The notes beneath the pieces are model-generated. The model was not told where the DNA came from and did no database searches. It saw only the letters and a list, made by a program, of their open reading frames with translations. Shown here one piece after another: positions 32,939 to 42,092 of a DNA stretch of 64,000 nucleotides. The stretch's first letter is position 1. Each line of letters opens with the position of its first letter. The stretch comes from an uncultured Eubacteriales bacterium. GTDB taxonomy: Bacteria; Bacillota; Clostridia; Lachnospirales; Lachnospiraceae. The stretch spans positions 57,358-121,357 of the forward strand of contig OMYS01000001.1 of the NCBI GenBank assembly GCA_900315305.1. Reading direction: 5' to 3'. The translations under genes and the position numbers were made by a program.

Positions 32939-35056
32939 TTAGCTCTGTGAGAAGCTGACAGTCCACTGTGCGCGCGGGACGTAATCTCCGTCCACTTCCT
33001 CGTAGAGGTAGACTGTACCGGTGTCAACGCCGTCCGCACCGTTGCACTCAAGCAGGTACGGGAAGGAGAGAGAATCTCCCTCTGCGACGGTCGTATCGAC
33101 CTCCTGACCGTTCACCGTCTGGACAAGAACCAGCTTGTAAGCGCCGCCCGTGTAGCTCTTGGAGGCTCCAAGAGTCGAGGATGTCGTCCAGTTTCCTGTG
33201 TTCACGACCTCCGGTGTCGGTGTCGGAGTAGCTGCTGTCGCCTCATCCGGGTCATTGACCGTGAGAACGATCTCCGTCCCTGACGTCACCTTCGAGTACG
33301 CATCGACCGACTGGGACATGACCTCGCCGGTGCTGACATCATTCGACGTGCTGTACTGGATCGTCGGAATGAGGCCTGCATTCTGCGCCTTGGAGATCGC
33401 CGTGTCCTTGTCGACGCCGACGAAATTCGGGACTGTGACAGTCTCGCCCGTTCCGCTGCTGACTGTGAGTGTGATCGTCGTATCGGCTGTCGCCTGTGTC
33501 CCCTCATCCGGAGATACGGAAATGACATAGCCCGCCGCCACGCTGTCGGACTGCTCAGTCGTCACCTGGACATTCGTAAATCCGGTGCTCGAGAGAGCCG
33601 CCTGCGCGTCAGACTGTGAGCTTCCGACCAGATTGGACGGAATTGTCAGTGCGCCGCTGCCGGTACTTCTGTAGTAATAAATAGTCGAATTCTTCGCGGC
33701 CTGCGTTCCCGCTGCCGGATCCTGCTGGCACACAAGGCCCGCCGCGTACTGGTCAGAGGCCTCCTCGCCCTGGTACTTGATCCCAAGGCCTGCCGCGGAT
33801 GCCGCAGCCTTCGCGTCGTCCTCAGACATACCGACGATATTCGGGACCTCCACCGTGTTCGAATCCGTGACGGCCGTCGATGTCACGCTTGCCGTCGACG
33901 ATGTAGAGCTCCCGAAGCTGAACAGTCCGGCTGCCCTTCCGATGAAGTAAATGAGGACCACAATGATAATGCCGCAGACGATAAAGCCGCCGATGGTGAC
34001 AGCCTTCTCGAGCTTTGAGCTCACCTCTTCGCCGTCATCATCATCGTCGTCATCGTCGCGCTCCGGCTCCTCATAGCCCTTCTTCGCGGCACTGACGCTC
34101 GAATAGGTCTTCTGCTCCTGCTGCGGTCTCTGCGCCGCCGGCTTTGTCGCCTCGCGGATCGCCGTCCGCTCAGCGGGCGAAATCATAACCGTTCTCGCGT
34201 GTGAAGAGAGCGGCGTCAGCTGTACAAAGTGGCCGTTCGGCTCCATCAGCGAGCGCTTCAGGTCTGTGATGACCTCGTTCATCGACTGATAGCGGCGGTC
34301 GACCGTCTTCTGCGTACATTTTAAAATGATCTGCTCAAGAGAATACGGCAGGTCCGGTGTGTACTTTGACGGCGGTTCCATCTCGTCCTGCAGATGCTTG
34401 ATGGCGATCGCGACTGTCGTCTCCCCGTCGAACGGGACACGGCCCGTGACCATCTCATAGAGCGTGATGCCGAGGGAGTAGATATCGGATCTTGCGTCCG
34501 CAAAGCCGCCTCTGACCTGCTCCGGAGAGCTGTAGTGGACAGAACCCATCGCGTTTGCGCTGATCGTGTTGGAGGATGTCGCGCGCGCGATGCCGAAATC
34601 CGTGACCTTGACCTTTCCGTCTGTGGAAATGATGATATTCTGCGGCTTCACATCGCGGTGAACGATGCCCTGGTCATGGGCGGCCGCAAGGCCCATGCAG
34701 ACCTGAATGGCGATGCTGGTTGCCTCCCGGACGGAGAGCTTGCCCTTCTTCGCGATATATTCCTTCAGGGTGATTCCCTCGACAAGCTCCATGACAATAT
34801 AGTAATTGCCCTGGTCCTCGCCGACGTCATAGACATTGACAATGTTCGGATTTGCCAGCCCGGCTGCCGCCTGGGCCTCGCGTCTGAACTTCGAGACGAA
34901 TGTGCTGTCGCTTGAAAATTCCGACTTCATGACCTTGACCGCGACATAGCGGTTGAGCTTATGGTCCATGGCCTTGTATACGTCAGCCATTCCGCCGGAA
35001 CCGATACGGCCGACAATCTCATATCGATTCGCTAACATCATTCCCGTTTTTAACAT
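32939..35056 (-). CDS. prkC: PASTA-domain Ser/Thr protein kinase PrkC
   Basis: A 705-residue membrane kinase that senses muropeptides or lipid II. The kinase domain spans about 12-270: GSGGMADVY, Lys41, HRDVKPQN (133-140), DFG (153-155) and the activation loop TSSNTISANAMGSVHYSSPE. A cytoplasmic linker ends with a run of eight Asp residues (334-341), then one membrane helix (about 353-373). Outside are three PASTA repeats (about 402-465, 469-533, 539-601), and then an extra region (about 618-705) after a TPTPTP linker that does not look like PASTA. It overlaps its phosphatase gene by 7 nt. Confidence 0.96.
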   Translation of the reverse strand: MLKTGMMLANRYEIVGRIGSGGMADVYKAMDHKLNRYVAVKVMKSEFSSDSTFVSKFRREAQAAAGLANPNIVNVYDVGEDQGNYYIVMELVEGITLKEYIAKKGKLSVREATSIAIQVCMGLAAAHDQGIVHRDVKPQNIIISTDGKVKVTDFGIARATSSNTISANAMGSVHYSSPEQVRGGFADARSDIYSLGITLYEMVTGRVPFDGETTVAIAIKHLQDEMEPPSKYTPDLPYSLEQIILKCTQKTVDRRYQSMNEVITDLKRSLMEPNGHFVQLTPLSSHARTVMISPAERTAIREATKPAAQRPQQEQKTYSSVSAAKKGYEEPERDDDDDDDDGEEVSSKLEKAVTIGGFIVCGIIIVVLIYFIGRAAGLFSFGSSTSSTASVTSTAVTDSNTVEVPNIVGMSEDDAKAAASAAGLGIKYQGEEASDQYAAGLVCQQDPAAGTQAAKNSTIYYYRSTGSGALTIPSNLVGSSQSDAQAALSSTGFTNVQVTTEQSDSVAAGYVISVSPDEGTQATADTTITLTVSSGTGETVTVPNFVGVDKDTAISKAQNAGLIPTIQYSTSNDVSTGEVMSQSVDAYSKVTSGTEIVLTVNDPDEATAATPTPTPEVVNTGNWTTSSTLGASKSYTGGAYKLVLVQTVNGQEVDTTVAEGDSLSFPYLLECNGADGVDTGTVYLYEEVDGDYVPRAQWTVSFSQS

Positions 35057-35799
35057 GTTTCATCTACCTCATCTGCATCCGGTTTTATCAGTACTACCGC
35101 AATGTTGTCCTTGCCGCCGTTGTCATTTGCCGCTTCTATGAGCTGCTCTGTCTTTTCTCTGAGCGTCGTATTTCTCGCGATCAGATTTCTGATCTCGACA
35201 TTGTCCACCATATTGCTCAGACCGTCTGAACACATCAGCAGCATGCAATCCGGCGGAAGCTGGTAGTCAAAGAAATCAGCCTCCACGTCACTGGCCGCCC
35301 CCACGGCCCGGGTTATGATATTCTTGTCCGGATGCGTCCGGGCATCCTCTTCGGTTATCTCCCCGAGTCTGACCATCTCCTCAACCAGGGAATGATCCTT
35401 TGTGATCTGCGTGAGCTTGCCGTCGTCAAAGAGATAAAGCCGGCTGTCTCCGACATTCGCCGTATAGGCGTAATGCTCGATGACAGTCGTGACGACAATG
35501 GTCGTTCCCATGCCGTACATTTCCTCGTGCGCGGCTGCCTCCTCGATAATTCCCTTATTTGCCAGGCGGATCGCCTCATTGATCAGCTTGACGGGATTCT
35601 TCTCGCTGCTGGACGCGATATAGTCCCTCACGACATTGACTGCGTACCGTGACGCGAAGTCCCCGGCGTTGTGGCCGCCCATGCCGTCTGCAACAATATA
35701 CAGATTTGGAAGATTCCCGATCGGAGCGTCAGAGGCAAATACACTGTCCTGATTGATTTTCCGTTTTTGTCCTACATCTGTAGCAGAATACGATTTCAT
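35050..35799 (-). CDS. prpC: PP2C-family protein phosphatase PrpC
   Basis: A 249-residue manganese-dependent Ser/Thr phosphatase that reverses PrkC action. The PP2C metal motifs are RKINQDSVF (about 12-20), VADGMGGHNAGD (36-47), CSDGLSNMV and NGGKDNIAVVLI. It lies between rlmN (4-nt overlap) and prkC (7-nt overlap), so kinase and phosphatase are made together. Confidence 0.96.
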   Translation of the reverse strand: MKSYSATDVGQKRKINQDSVFASDAPIGNLPNLYIVADGMGGHNAGDFASRYAVNVVRDYIASSSEKNPVKLINEAIRLANKGIIEEAAAHEEMYGMGTTIVVTTVIEHYAYTANVGDSRLYLFDDGKLTQITKDHSLVEEMVRLGEITEEDARTHPDKNIITRAVGAASDVEADFFDYQLPPDCMLLMCSDGLSNMVDNVEIRNLIARNTTLREKTEQLIEAANDNGGKDNIAVVLIKPDADEVDETC

Positions 35800-36947
35800 C
35801 TGTCAGTTTCCATTTCTGAGCATCGCTTTCGCAGCTGCCCGCAGGCGCCGTCAATATCTCTGCCCATTTCTCTTCTAATAGTAACATGGATTCCGTAATT
35901 TTCAAGTTTTTTCTTGAAATTCAGAACGTGTGTTCTGTCAGGGGCTTTGAAGCCCGCTTCCCGCACCGGATTCACCGGAATCAGGTTGACGAGAGCATTC
36001 ATTCCCCCGATCAGAGACGCGATCTGACGGGCGGCGTCATCCGAATCATTGACGCCGTGGATCAGCGAGTACTCGAAGGTCAGCCTCCGCCTGTTGACGC
36101 TGTAATAGGATTTCAGGGCCGGGATAATTTCAGACAGGCTGTAGCGCCTGGCGATCGGCATGATCTCTCTTCTCATCTGATCGTTCGGCGCATGCAGTGA
36201 CAGCGCGAGATTAATCATCAGCTTCTCATCGCGGAGCTTCAGTATTCCCGGAACGATGCCGCAGGTCGACAGCGTGATGTTCCGCTCGCTGATATTGAGG
36301 CCGCCCGGCCCCGTGATCATGCGGATAAAGCGCACCACGTTCGCGTAATTGTCAAGAGGCTCGCCCGTTCCCATCAGCACGATATTCGACACGCGCTCCC
36401 CAGTCTCTCTCTGAATCGCATAGACCTGCGCGAGCATCTCTCCCGCGGAGAGGTTCCTCGTCAGCCCGCCGATCGTCGACGCACAGAACCGGCAGCCCAT
36501 GCGGCATCCGTTCTGCGTGGAAATGCACACCGAGTGGCCGTGCTGGTAGACCATGTAGACCGACTCGACATAGCAGTCATCCGCGAAGCGGAAGAGATAC
36601 TTTCTTGTGCCGTCGATTTTCGAAACCTGCACGGTCCTTATCTCCGGACTGACGAACGGGTATTTTTCCGTCAGCGCATCGATAAGCTTCTTAGGCACAT
36701 TCGTCATCTCTTCAGGTCCTGCCACGATTTTCTCGTGCAGCCACTGGTAAATCTGCTTCGCGCGGAAGGGCTTCTCTCCCGCAAGGCGGACGGCATCCGT
36801 GAGCTCATCGATTGTGAGCGACTGAAGATCGTACCTGATTACGCTTCCGTCCCTGTCCTCCCGCTCTCTCCTTCCGGCGGCGTCATTTAGTCCCGGCTCC
36901 GCCGCGGGCCGCATTTCCTTTTCATCCTGTCCCGTGCCCACACTCAT
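35796..36947 (-). CDS. rlmN: 23S rRNA (adenine2503-C2)-methyltransferase
   Basis: A 383-residue radical SAM methylase acting on A2503 of 23S rRNA and on some tRNAs. The cluster cysteines are Cys148, Cys152 and Cys155 in CRMGCRFC; GEPLDNY and STCGIVPGI are also present. The first 36 residues (acidic and Arg-rich) go beyond the usual N terminus, but the ATG overlaps the rsmB stop as ATGA with GAGGAAG upstream, so the long form seems real. Confidence 0.95.
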   Translation of the reverse strand: MSVGTGQDEKEMRPAAEPGLNDAAGRREREDRDGSVIRYDLQSLTIDELTDAVRLAGEKPFRAKQIYQWLHEKIVAGPEEMTNVPKKLIDALTEKYPFVSPEIRTVQVSKIDGTRKYLFRFADDCYVESVYMVYQHGHSVCISTQNGCRMGCRFCASTIGGLTRNLSAGEMLAQVYAIQRETGERVSNIVLMGTGEPLDNYANVVRFIRMITGPGGLNISERNITLSTCGIVPGILKLRDEKLMINLALSLHAPNDQMRREIMPIARRYSLSEIIPALKSYYSVNRRRLTFEYSLIHGVNDSDDAARQIASLIGGMNALVNLIPVNPVREAGFKAPDRTHVLNFKKKLENYGIHVTIRREMGRDIDGACGQLRKRCSEMETDR

Positions 36948-38329
36948 GACTTCTCTTCCTCAGACGGGAACGGCTTGTCAAAGTCCTTCCGCTTCAGTCT
37001 CGCGATAAAGAAGCCGTCCGAATCATGGACACCCTGCAGAAGCTGCAGATATCCCTGCTCCGTCGTGAGCCTCCAGAGCTCGCGCGGAAGATACGGATTG
37101 AGGCTGTCGGTCACGAACGGATAGTGCTCCGTGATCCAGGCCACGTTGTCCTGATTTTCTCTGTGGCCTACCGTGCAGGTGCTGTAAATGAGAGTCCCGC
37201 CCGGTTTTACATAGCGCACTGCATTTTTCAGGATCTGTCTCTGCAGATCGACGAGCGAATTAATCTTCTCCGGCGAGACCCTGTACTTGATGTCCGACTT
37301 CCGGCTGATCACGCCGAGTCCCGAGCACGGCAGATCGCAGATCACGATGTCCGCCTTCTCGACCGAATCCATATCGAGCGTCAGCGCATCCATCACGACC
37401 GGCTTTACGTTAATCAGATCCGCGCGCTTTACGTTGTCGGCAATCAGCTTCACCTTCTCCTCGCTCAGATCCCTGGCCTCGACCATGCCGTAGCCGCCCA
37501 TCTTGTCCGCGATATGGAGGCTCTTTCCTCCGGGCGCCGCGCAGACATCAATGACATAATCGCCGCGCTTCGGCGCCGCTGCCTCCGCGACGAGCATCGA
37601 GCTTACATCCTGCGGGAAGATCCAGCCGTTCTGGAAGGCCTTGAGTCCCGGAAGATAATTGTAATCCGAGATATTGTACGCGTAGGGCAGATACGGCGCG
37701 CGCTTTACGGTCACGTTCTGCTCACGCATCGAATCAAGAATGACCTTCTTCGTGATGTTGTCTGTCTTGAGGCGGACCGTCGTCGGCCGCTCAATGAGGC
37801 AGCTCTCGAGCATTTTCCCTGTGACAAACGGGCCGAACTCATCGAGCCACGATGACACCAGCCACTCCGGCATCGAATATTTGACGGAGAGATAGCGGAC
37901 CGGCTCCTTCTTACTGTCCGGATACGGAATGCTGTCCTCGTTCCGGATGATACTCCGGAGAACGCCGTTCACAAAGCCCTTCAGATTATAAAAGCCGTGC
38001 TTCTGCGTCAGACGCACCGCCTCATTAACAGCGGCAGAGTCCGGGATGCCTCCCATGAAACGGATCTGATAGACCGCGCTCCGGAGAATCTCACGGATGA
38101 CCGGCTTCATCTTCTCGACCGGTACCGTTGAATAGCAGTCGATGATGTAGTCGATCTCGATCATGCGCTCGACAGTGCCCTCACACACCTTTGTGATAAA
38201 TGCCCTGTCGCGCTTTGAGAAGTACTGGTATCTGTCGAGTGCAGCGCGGATTGCCGTGTGGCTGTATGTTCCGTTCTCACCAATCTCCGTCAGAATTCCC
38301 AGGACAATTTCTCTTAGATTTTCAGGCAT
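36944..38329 (-). CDS. rsmB: 16S rRNA (cytosine967-C5)-methyltransferase
   Basis: A 461-residue enzyme with an N-terminal NusB-like RNA-binding domain (to about 140) and a Rossmann methyltransferase domain. DVCAAPGGKSLHIA (261-274) binds SAM; the two catalytic cysteines are Cys335 in DLPCSG and Cys385 in YSTCTV. It sits between fmt and rlmN, the common order in Bacillota. Confidence 0.95.
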   Translation of the reverse strand: MPENLREIVLGILTEIGENGTYSHTAIRAALDRYQYFSKRDRAFITKVCEGTVERMIEIDYIIDCYSTVPVEKMKPVIREILRSAVYQIRFMGGIPDSAAVNEAVRLTQKHGFYNLKGFVNGVLRSIIRNEDSIPYPDSKKEPVRYLSVKYSMPEWLVSSWLDEFGPFVTGKMLESCLIERPTTVRLKTDNITKKVILDSMREQNVTVKRAPYLPYAYNISDYNYLPGLKAFQNGWIFPQDVSSMLVAEAAAPKRGDYVIDVCAAPGGKSLHIADKMGGYGMVEARDLSEEKVKLIADNVKRADLINVKPVVMDALTLDMDSVEKADIVICDLPCSGLGVISRKSDIKYRVSPEKINSLVDLQRQILKNAVRYVKPGGTLIYSTCTVGHRENQDNVAWITEHYPFVTDSLNPYLPRELWRLTTEQGYLQLLQGVHDSDGFFIARLKRKDFDKPFPSEEEKS

Positions 38330-38364
38330 AAGATTATTCCCCCCTGTAATGGAAAATGAAGGAT

Positions 38365-39306
38365 TTATCCGAAAAACAGAAGACCGTCGTCATGCACGCC
38401 GCGCAGAAAATCAGCGACGGGCATCTTTTTCTTTCCCGCGAGCTGGACCTCATCGAGCGCGAGCATGCCGTTTCCGCATTTTACGCTCATTCCGGACCGG
38501 TCCGGCTTAAGGACGGCTTCTCCCGGAGCCGCAGCATTCCCTTCGTTATCTGTCACATGCGCCTTCCAGATCTTCAGCATCCTTCCGTCCGTCTCCGTAA
38601 AGGCACATGGCCACGGGTTCATCGCCCGGACAAGCCGCTCAATATATGACGCAGAGCGCGTCCAGTCGATGTGTCCCATCTCCTTTGAGATCATCGACGC
38701 GTACGCGGTCGTACTCTCCGCCGGCTGCGGCGTATAGCTCGCCGACCCGTCCACGATCGACGGGATTGTGTCCACAAGAAGCTGCGCGCCAACGGAAGCC
38801 AGCTCATCAAAGAGAGACCCGCCTGTTGTCTCCTGCGTAATCGGCACCTCTCTCGAGGCGATCATATCACCGGTGTCAAGTCCCCTGTCCATCCGCATAA
38901 TGGTCACACCACTTTTGTCGCAGCCGTCAAGAATCGCGTGCTGGATCGGCGCCGCGCCGCGGTAGGCCGGAAGAAGAGACGCGTGGACATTGATGCAGCC
39001 GTACCTTGGAAGCTCAAGTATATTTTCCGGTATAATCTGACCGAATGCGGCCACAACGATCATATCGGGTTTTATCTCTCTCAGCCTTTCAAAAATCTCC
39101 GGATTCTTCCGGATTTTCTCCGGCTGACAGACCGGGATGCCGAGCGACACGGCCGCCGCCTTGACCGGCCCGTCCACTATCTCATGCTTTCTTCCTCTCG
39201 GACGGTCCGGCTGCGTAATGACAAGCGGAATCTCGTAGCCCGCCCGCGCAAGCGCCCGAAGCGTGCCGACAGCGAAGTCCGGCGTGCCCATAAACACGAT
39301 TTTCAT
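38365..39306 (-). CDS. fmt: Methionyl-tRNA formyltransferase
   Basis: A 313-residue enzyme that formylates initiator Met-tRNA. FMGTPDFAV at 5-13, AFGQIIPE, and the active-site block NVHASLLPAYRGAAPI with DTGDM are present; the C-terminal OB-like domain binds tRNA. The open frame continues to 39456, but that part overlaps def; AGGAG lies upstream of the ATG at 39306, which gives MKIVFMGTPDF. Confidence 0.97.
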   Translation of the reverse strand: MKIVFMGTPDFAVGTLRALARAGYEIPLVITQPDRPRGRKHEIVDGPVKAAAVSLGIPVCQPEKIRKNPEIFERLREIKPDMIVVAAFGQIIPENILELPRYGCINVHASLLPAYRGAAPIQHAILDGCDKSGVTIMRMDRGLDTGDMIASREVPITQETTGGSLFDELASVGAQLLVDTIPSIVDGSASYTPQPAESTTAYASMISKEMGHIDWTRSASYIERLVRAMNPWPCAFTETDGRMLKIWKAHVTDNEGNAAAPGEAVLKPDRSGMSVKCGNGMLALDEVQLAGKKKMPVADFLRGVHDDGLLFFG

Positions 39307-39310
39307 CTGC

Positions 39311-39790
39311 TCACTGCTCCTCTTCTTCATACTGCACATCGTGCAGATCGCCCTCGACATATTCCGTGTACATATGGCCGTCCAGATGATCGATCTCGTG
39401 GCACATGCATCTGGCAAGAAGCTCCGTGCCCTCGATTCTGACCTTCTCCATATCACGGTTCAGGCACTCGACGATGACGTGACTTGGTCTCGTGACGACG
39501 CCTGACTTTCCCGGAAGAGACAGGCAGCCCTCCTCGCCCGTCTGGCTCCCGTCTTTCTCGACAATCACCGGGTTGATCATTGCGATCGGGTCCTGTCCTG
39601 TGACGTCGATCACAACGATGCGCTTCAGGATTCCGACCTGCGGGGCCGCAAGTCCGACTCCGTTCGCGTGGTACATTGTCTCAAACATATCGTCAATCAG
39701 CTGGCGGAGATGCGGTGTCAGCGTCTTGACCTCCCTGCATTTTTTCGTGAGAACAGGGTCTCCGACGACTCTGATTGTTCTAAGTGCCAT
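39311..39790 (-). CDS. def: Peptide deformylase
   Basis: A 159-residue metalloenzyme removing the formyl group from nascent proteins. The three motifs are GVGLAAPQVG, EEGCLSLPG (metal Cys) and CHEIDHLDG (HExxH). The ATG at 39790 has GGAG 6 nt upstream. The gene lies 4 bp before fmt, so formylation and deformylation are co-expressed. An acidic tail ends the protein. Confidence 0.97.
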   Translation of the reverse strand: MALRTIRVVGDPVLTKKCREVKTLTPHLRQLIDDMFETMYHANGVGLAAPQVGILKRIVVIDVTGQDPIAMINPVIVEKDGSQTGEEGCLSLPGKSGVVTRPSHVIVECLNRDMEKVRIEGTELLARCMCHEIDHLDGHMYTEYVEGDLHDVQYEEEEQ

Positions 39791-39806
39791 AGTATACTCC
39801 TTCTTT

Positions 39807-42056
39807 TTATGTATTAAAGTCAAACTGAATCCGAATGTCCGAGAAGCCGCGGTTCGCGGCTACATAGGCCTCAATCCTGTCCTTTGCCATGATGAGCCTC
39901 TCGTTGTCCATGTTTCGTATGTAAATGACCTGCCTGTAGGTATCCCGGACCTTTCCGACGCTCTGCGGCGCCGGACCGATGGTCCGGAGCTGTCCGTGGC
40001 TGTCGATGCGGTCCAGATATTTCCGGATATACCGCATGCCCTCTGTGAGCAGCCGCTCATTTTTCGAGGAGCCCAGAACCGCGCACATATTGCCCTCCGG
40101 AGGATATTCCATGATTTTCCGGAAGAGCTTCTCCTCGCGGTAGAAGGCATCGTAGTCCTGCGCGGCGGCGGCCCTTATGCTGAAGTGGTCCGGCCGATAG
40201 GTCTGGATCACGGCGTGCCCCGGCTTTGTTCCGCGGCCTGCGCGGCCGACCGCCTGTGCAACGAGCTGGTAGGTGTGCTCCGACGAGCGATAGTCGGCCT
40301 CCGTGAGCGAGAGATCCGCGAGCAGCACGCCGACCAGCGTGACATTCGGAAAATCATGCCCCTTCACGATCATCTGCGTGCCGATCAGAATATCCGCCTT
40401 TCCCTCGGCGAAGTCGCGGAGAATCTTCCCGTGACCCTCCTTGCCCCGCGTCGTGTCAAGGTCCATGCGGAGAATACGGGCCTTCGGGAACATGCCGGCG
40501 ACAATCTCCTCAACCTGCTCCGTTCCGACCGTGAGACCGCCGATGAATCTCGAGCCGCACTCGGGACAGCGGTCCACGTCCCTCTGCTCATATCCGCAGT
40601 AATGGCAGACAAGCATGCCGTTTCTGTGGCGCGTGAGCGTCACGTCGCAGTGCGGACATTTCATGACATGGCCGCAGGAGCGGCACGTCACGGCGCCGGA
40701 ATATCCGCGGCGGTTCAAAAACAGCATGATCTGTTCTCCCCGGGCAAGTGATTTCTCCATCTCTGTCCGAAGGCACTCGCTGATGATTGAGCGGTTTCCC
40801 GCCTCCAGCTCCTTTCGCATGTCGACAATCTCCGCTTCCGGGAGAGACGCATCTCCGAACCGGCTCTCGAGGCGGAGGCCCAGATACTCACCGGTCTCAA
40901 CCCGGTGCGACGCCGTCATGGACGGAGTCGCCGATCCCATCAGGACATGCGCGTGCTCGAGCTCGGCCCGCTTCACGGCTGTCTCCCTCGCGTGGTAGCG
41001 CGGCATCGTCTCGGAGTGATAGGACTCCTCATGCTCCTCGTCAATGATAATGAGCCCGAGATTTGAAAACGGTGTGAATAGCGCCGATCTCGGCCCGACC
41101 ATAACCGAGATGTCCCCGCGCCTCGCCGCCTTCATCTGGTCGTAGCGCTCGCCGTCCGAGAGCCTCGAGTGGAGAAATGAGACGCGCTCTCCGAATCTCG
41201 CCACGAAGCGGAGAGTCGTCTGCCACGTGAGGGCGATCTCGGGAATAAGGACAATCGCCTGCTTTCCGGCGGCAAGCGTGTCCGCGATCAGCTCCATGTA
41301 GACAAGCGTCTTGCCGCTGCCTGTGACGCCATTGAGGAGCACAGGGCGTCCCTGCCCTCCCTCGCCCCACTCGGCGCGGATCTCATCTGCGACATACTGC
41401 TGCTCATCTGTGAGCGTGTCCTTTGGGCAGGTCTTCGCCTCCCGCACGACGCGCCTCAGCTCGGAGGATGTATCGATATGGAGGACGCCCTCCTCTGCCA
41501 TCCGCCGAACAACCGAAGCTGGAACAGCCGCCTCCTTCTGGAGCCTGATCTGATCCATGCCGGAAATTCCGGGAGAAGCTTCCGATGCTTCCTCCCCGCC
41601 GAGCAGAACCCGCATAACGCGGGCCATCGCCCCGCAGCGGCGCCTCTCGTACTCCGCGAGCACGCGTCCCGCATTTTCCGGCTCCGCCAGCGTAACTGTC
41701 CGCTTCACGATAGCCCCGACCCGGCTGCGGACAGGGACGACGGTCTTTAATGCCTGGATCATCGTCGATCCGTAGTTCCGGCTCATCCAGGCGGCGAGAA
41801 GAAGAAGCCTTGCTTCAACCGTCTCATCGTCCGTGATCAGCTTCAGGATGGACTTCATTTTTTCAGGAGGAACTGCCGTCCGGTCAGTCAGTCCGACGAC
41901 ATAGCCCCTGATCCTGCGGCCGCCTCCCCCGAAGGGGACCTCGACGACGCAGCCGCAGCGCACATTGTCTGCAAGCTCCTCCGGAATCCTGTACGAAAAA
42001 GGATGGTCGAGCTTCTCGTGCGCTATGTCAACAATCACTTCAGCGTATTTCGCCAT
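39807..42056 (-). CDS. priA: Primosomal protein N' (PriA helicase)
   Basis: A 749-residue superfamily 2 helicase that restarts stalled replication forks. The N-terminal 3' DNA-binding domain is followed by Walker A GVTGSGKT (243-250), DEEH, and a zinc-binding block with paired cysteines CRSCG, CPHC, CHYCG and CPECGS. Both helicase lobes look complete. It is placed between murE and def. Confidence 0.96.
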   Translation of the reverse strand: MAKYAEVIVDIAHEKLDHPFSYRIPEELADNVRCGCVVEVPFGGGGRRIRGYVVGLTDRTAVPPEKMKSILKLITDDETVEARLLLLAAWMSRNYGSTMIQALKTVVPVRSRVGAIVKRTVTLAEPENAGRVLAEYERRRCGAMARVMRVLLGGEEASEASPGISGMDQIRLQKEAAVPASVVRRMAEEGVLHIDTSSELRRVVREAKTCPKDTLTDEQQYVADEIRAEWGEGGQGRPVLLNGVTGSGKTLVYMELIADTLAAGKQAIVLIPEIALTWQTTLRFVARFGERVSFLHSRLSDGERYDQMKAARRGDISVMVGPRSALFTPFSNLGLIIIDEEHEESYHSETMPRYHARETAVKRAELEHAHVLMGSATPSMTASHRVETGEYLGLRLESRFGDASLPEAEIVDMRKELEAGNRSIISECLRTEMEKSLARGEQIMLFLNRRGYSGAVTCRSCGHVMKCPHCDVTLTRHRNGMLVCHYCGYEQRDVDRCPECGSRFIGGLTVGTEQVEEIVAGMFPKARILRMDLDTTRGKEGHGKILRDFAEGKADILIGTQMIVKGHDFPNVTLVGVLLADLSLTEADYRSSEHTYQLVAQAVGRAGRGTKPGHAVIQTYRPDHFSIRAAAAQDYDAFYREEKLFRKIMEYPPEGNMCAVLGSSKNERLLTEGMRYIRKYLDRIDSHGQLRTIGPAPQSVGKVRDTYRQVIYIRNMDNERLIMAKDRIEAYVAANRGFSDIRIQFDFNT

Positions 42057-42092
42057 GTTCTCCTTCCGCAGACAATAGAAAGGCCGGTTCCC

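Noticed and set aside
38365..39456. Longer form of Fmt starting at 39456
   Set aside because: The extra 50 residues are translated from the other frame of def, have no family resemblance and ignore the AGGAG before the ATG at 39306.
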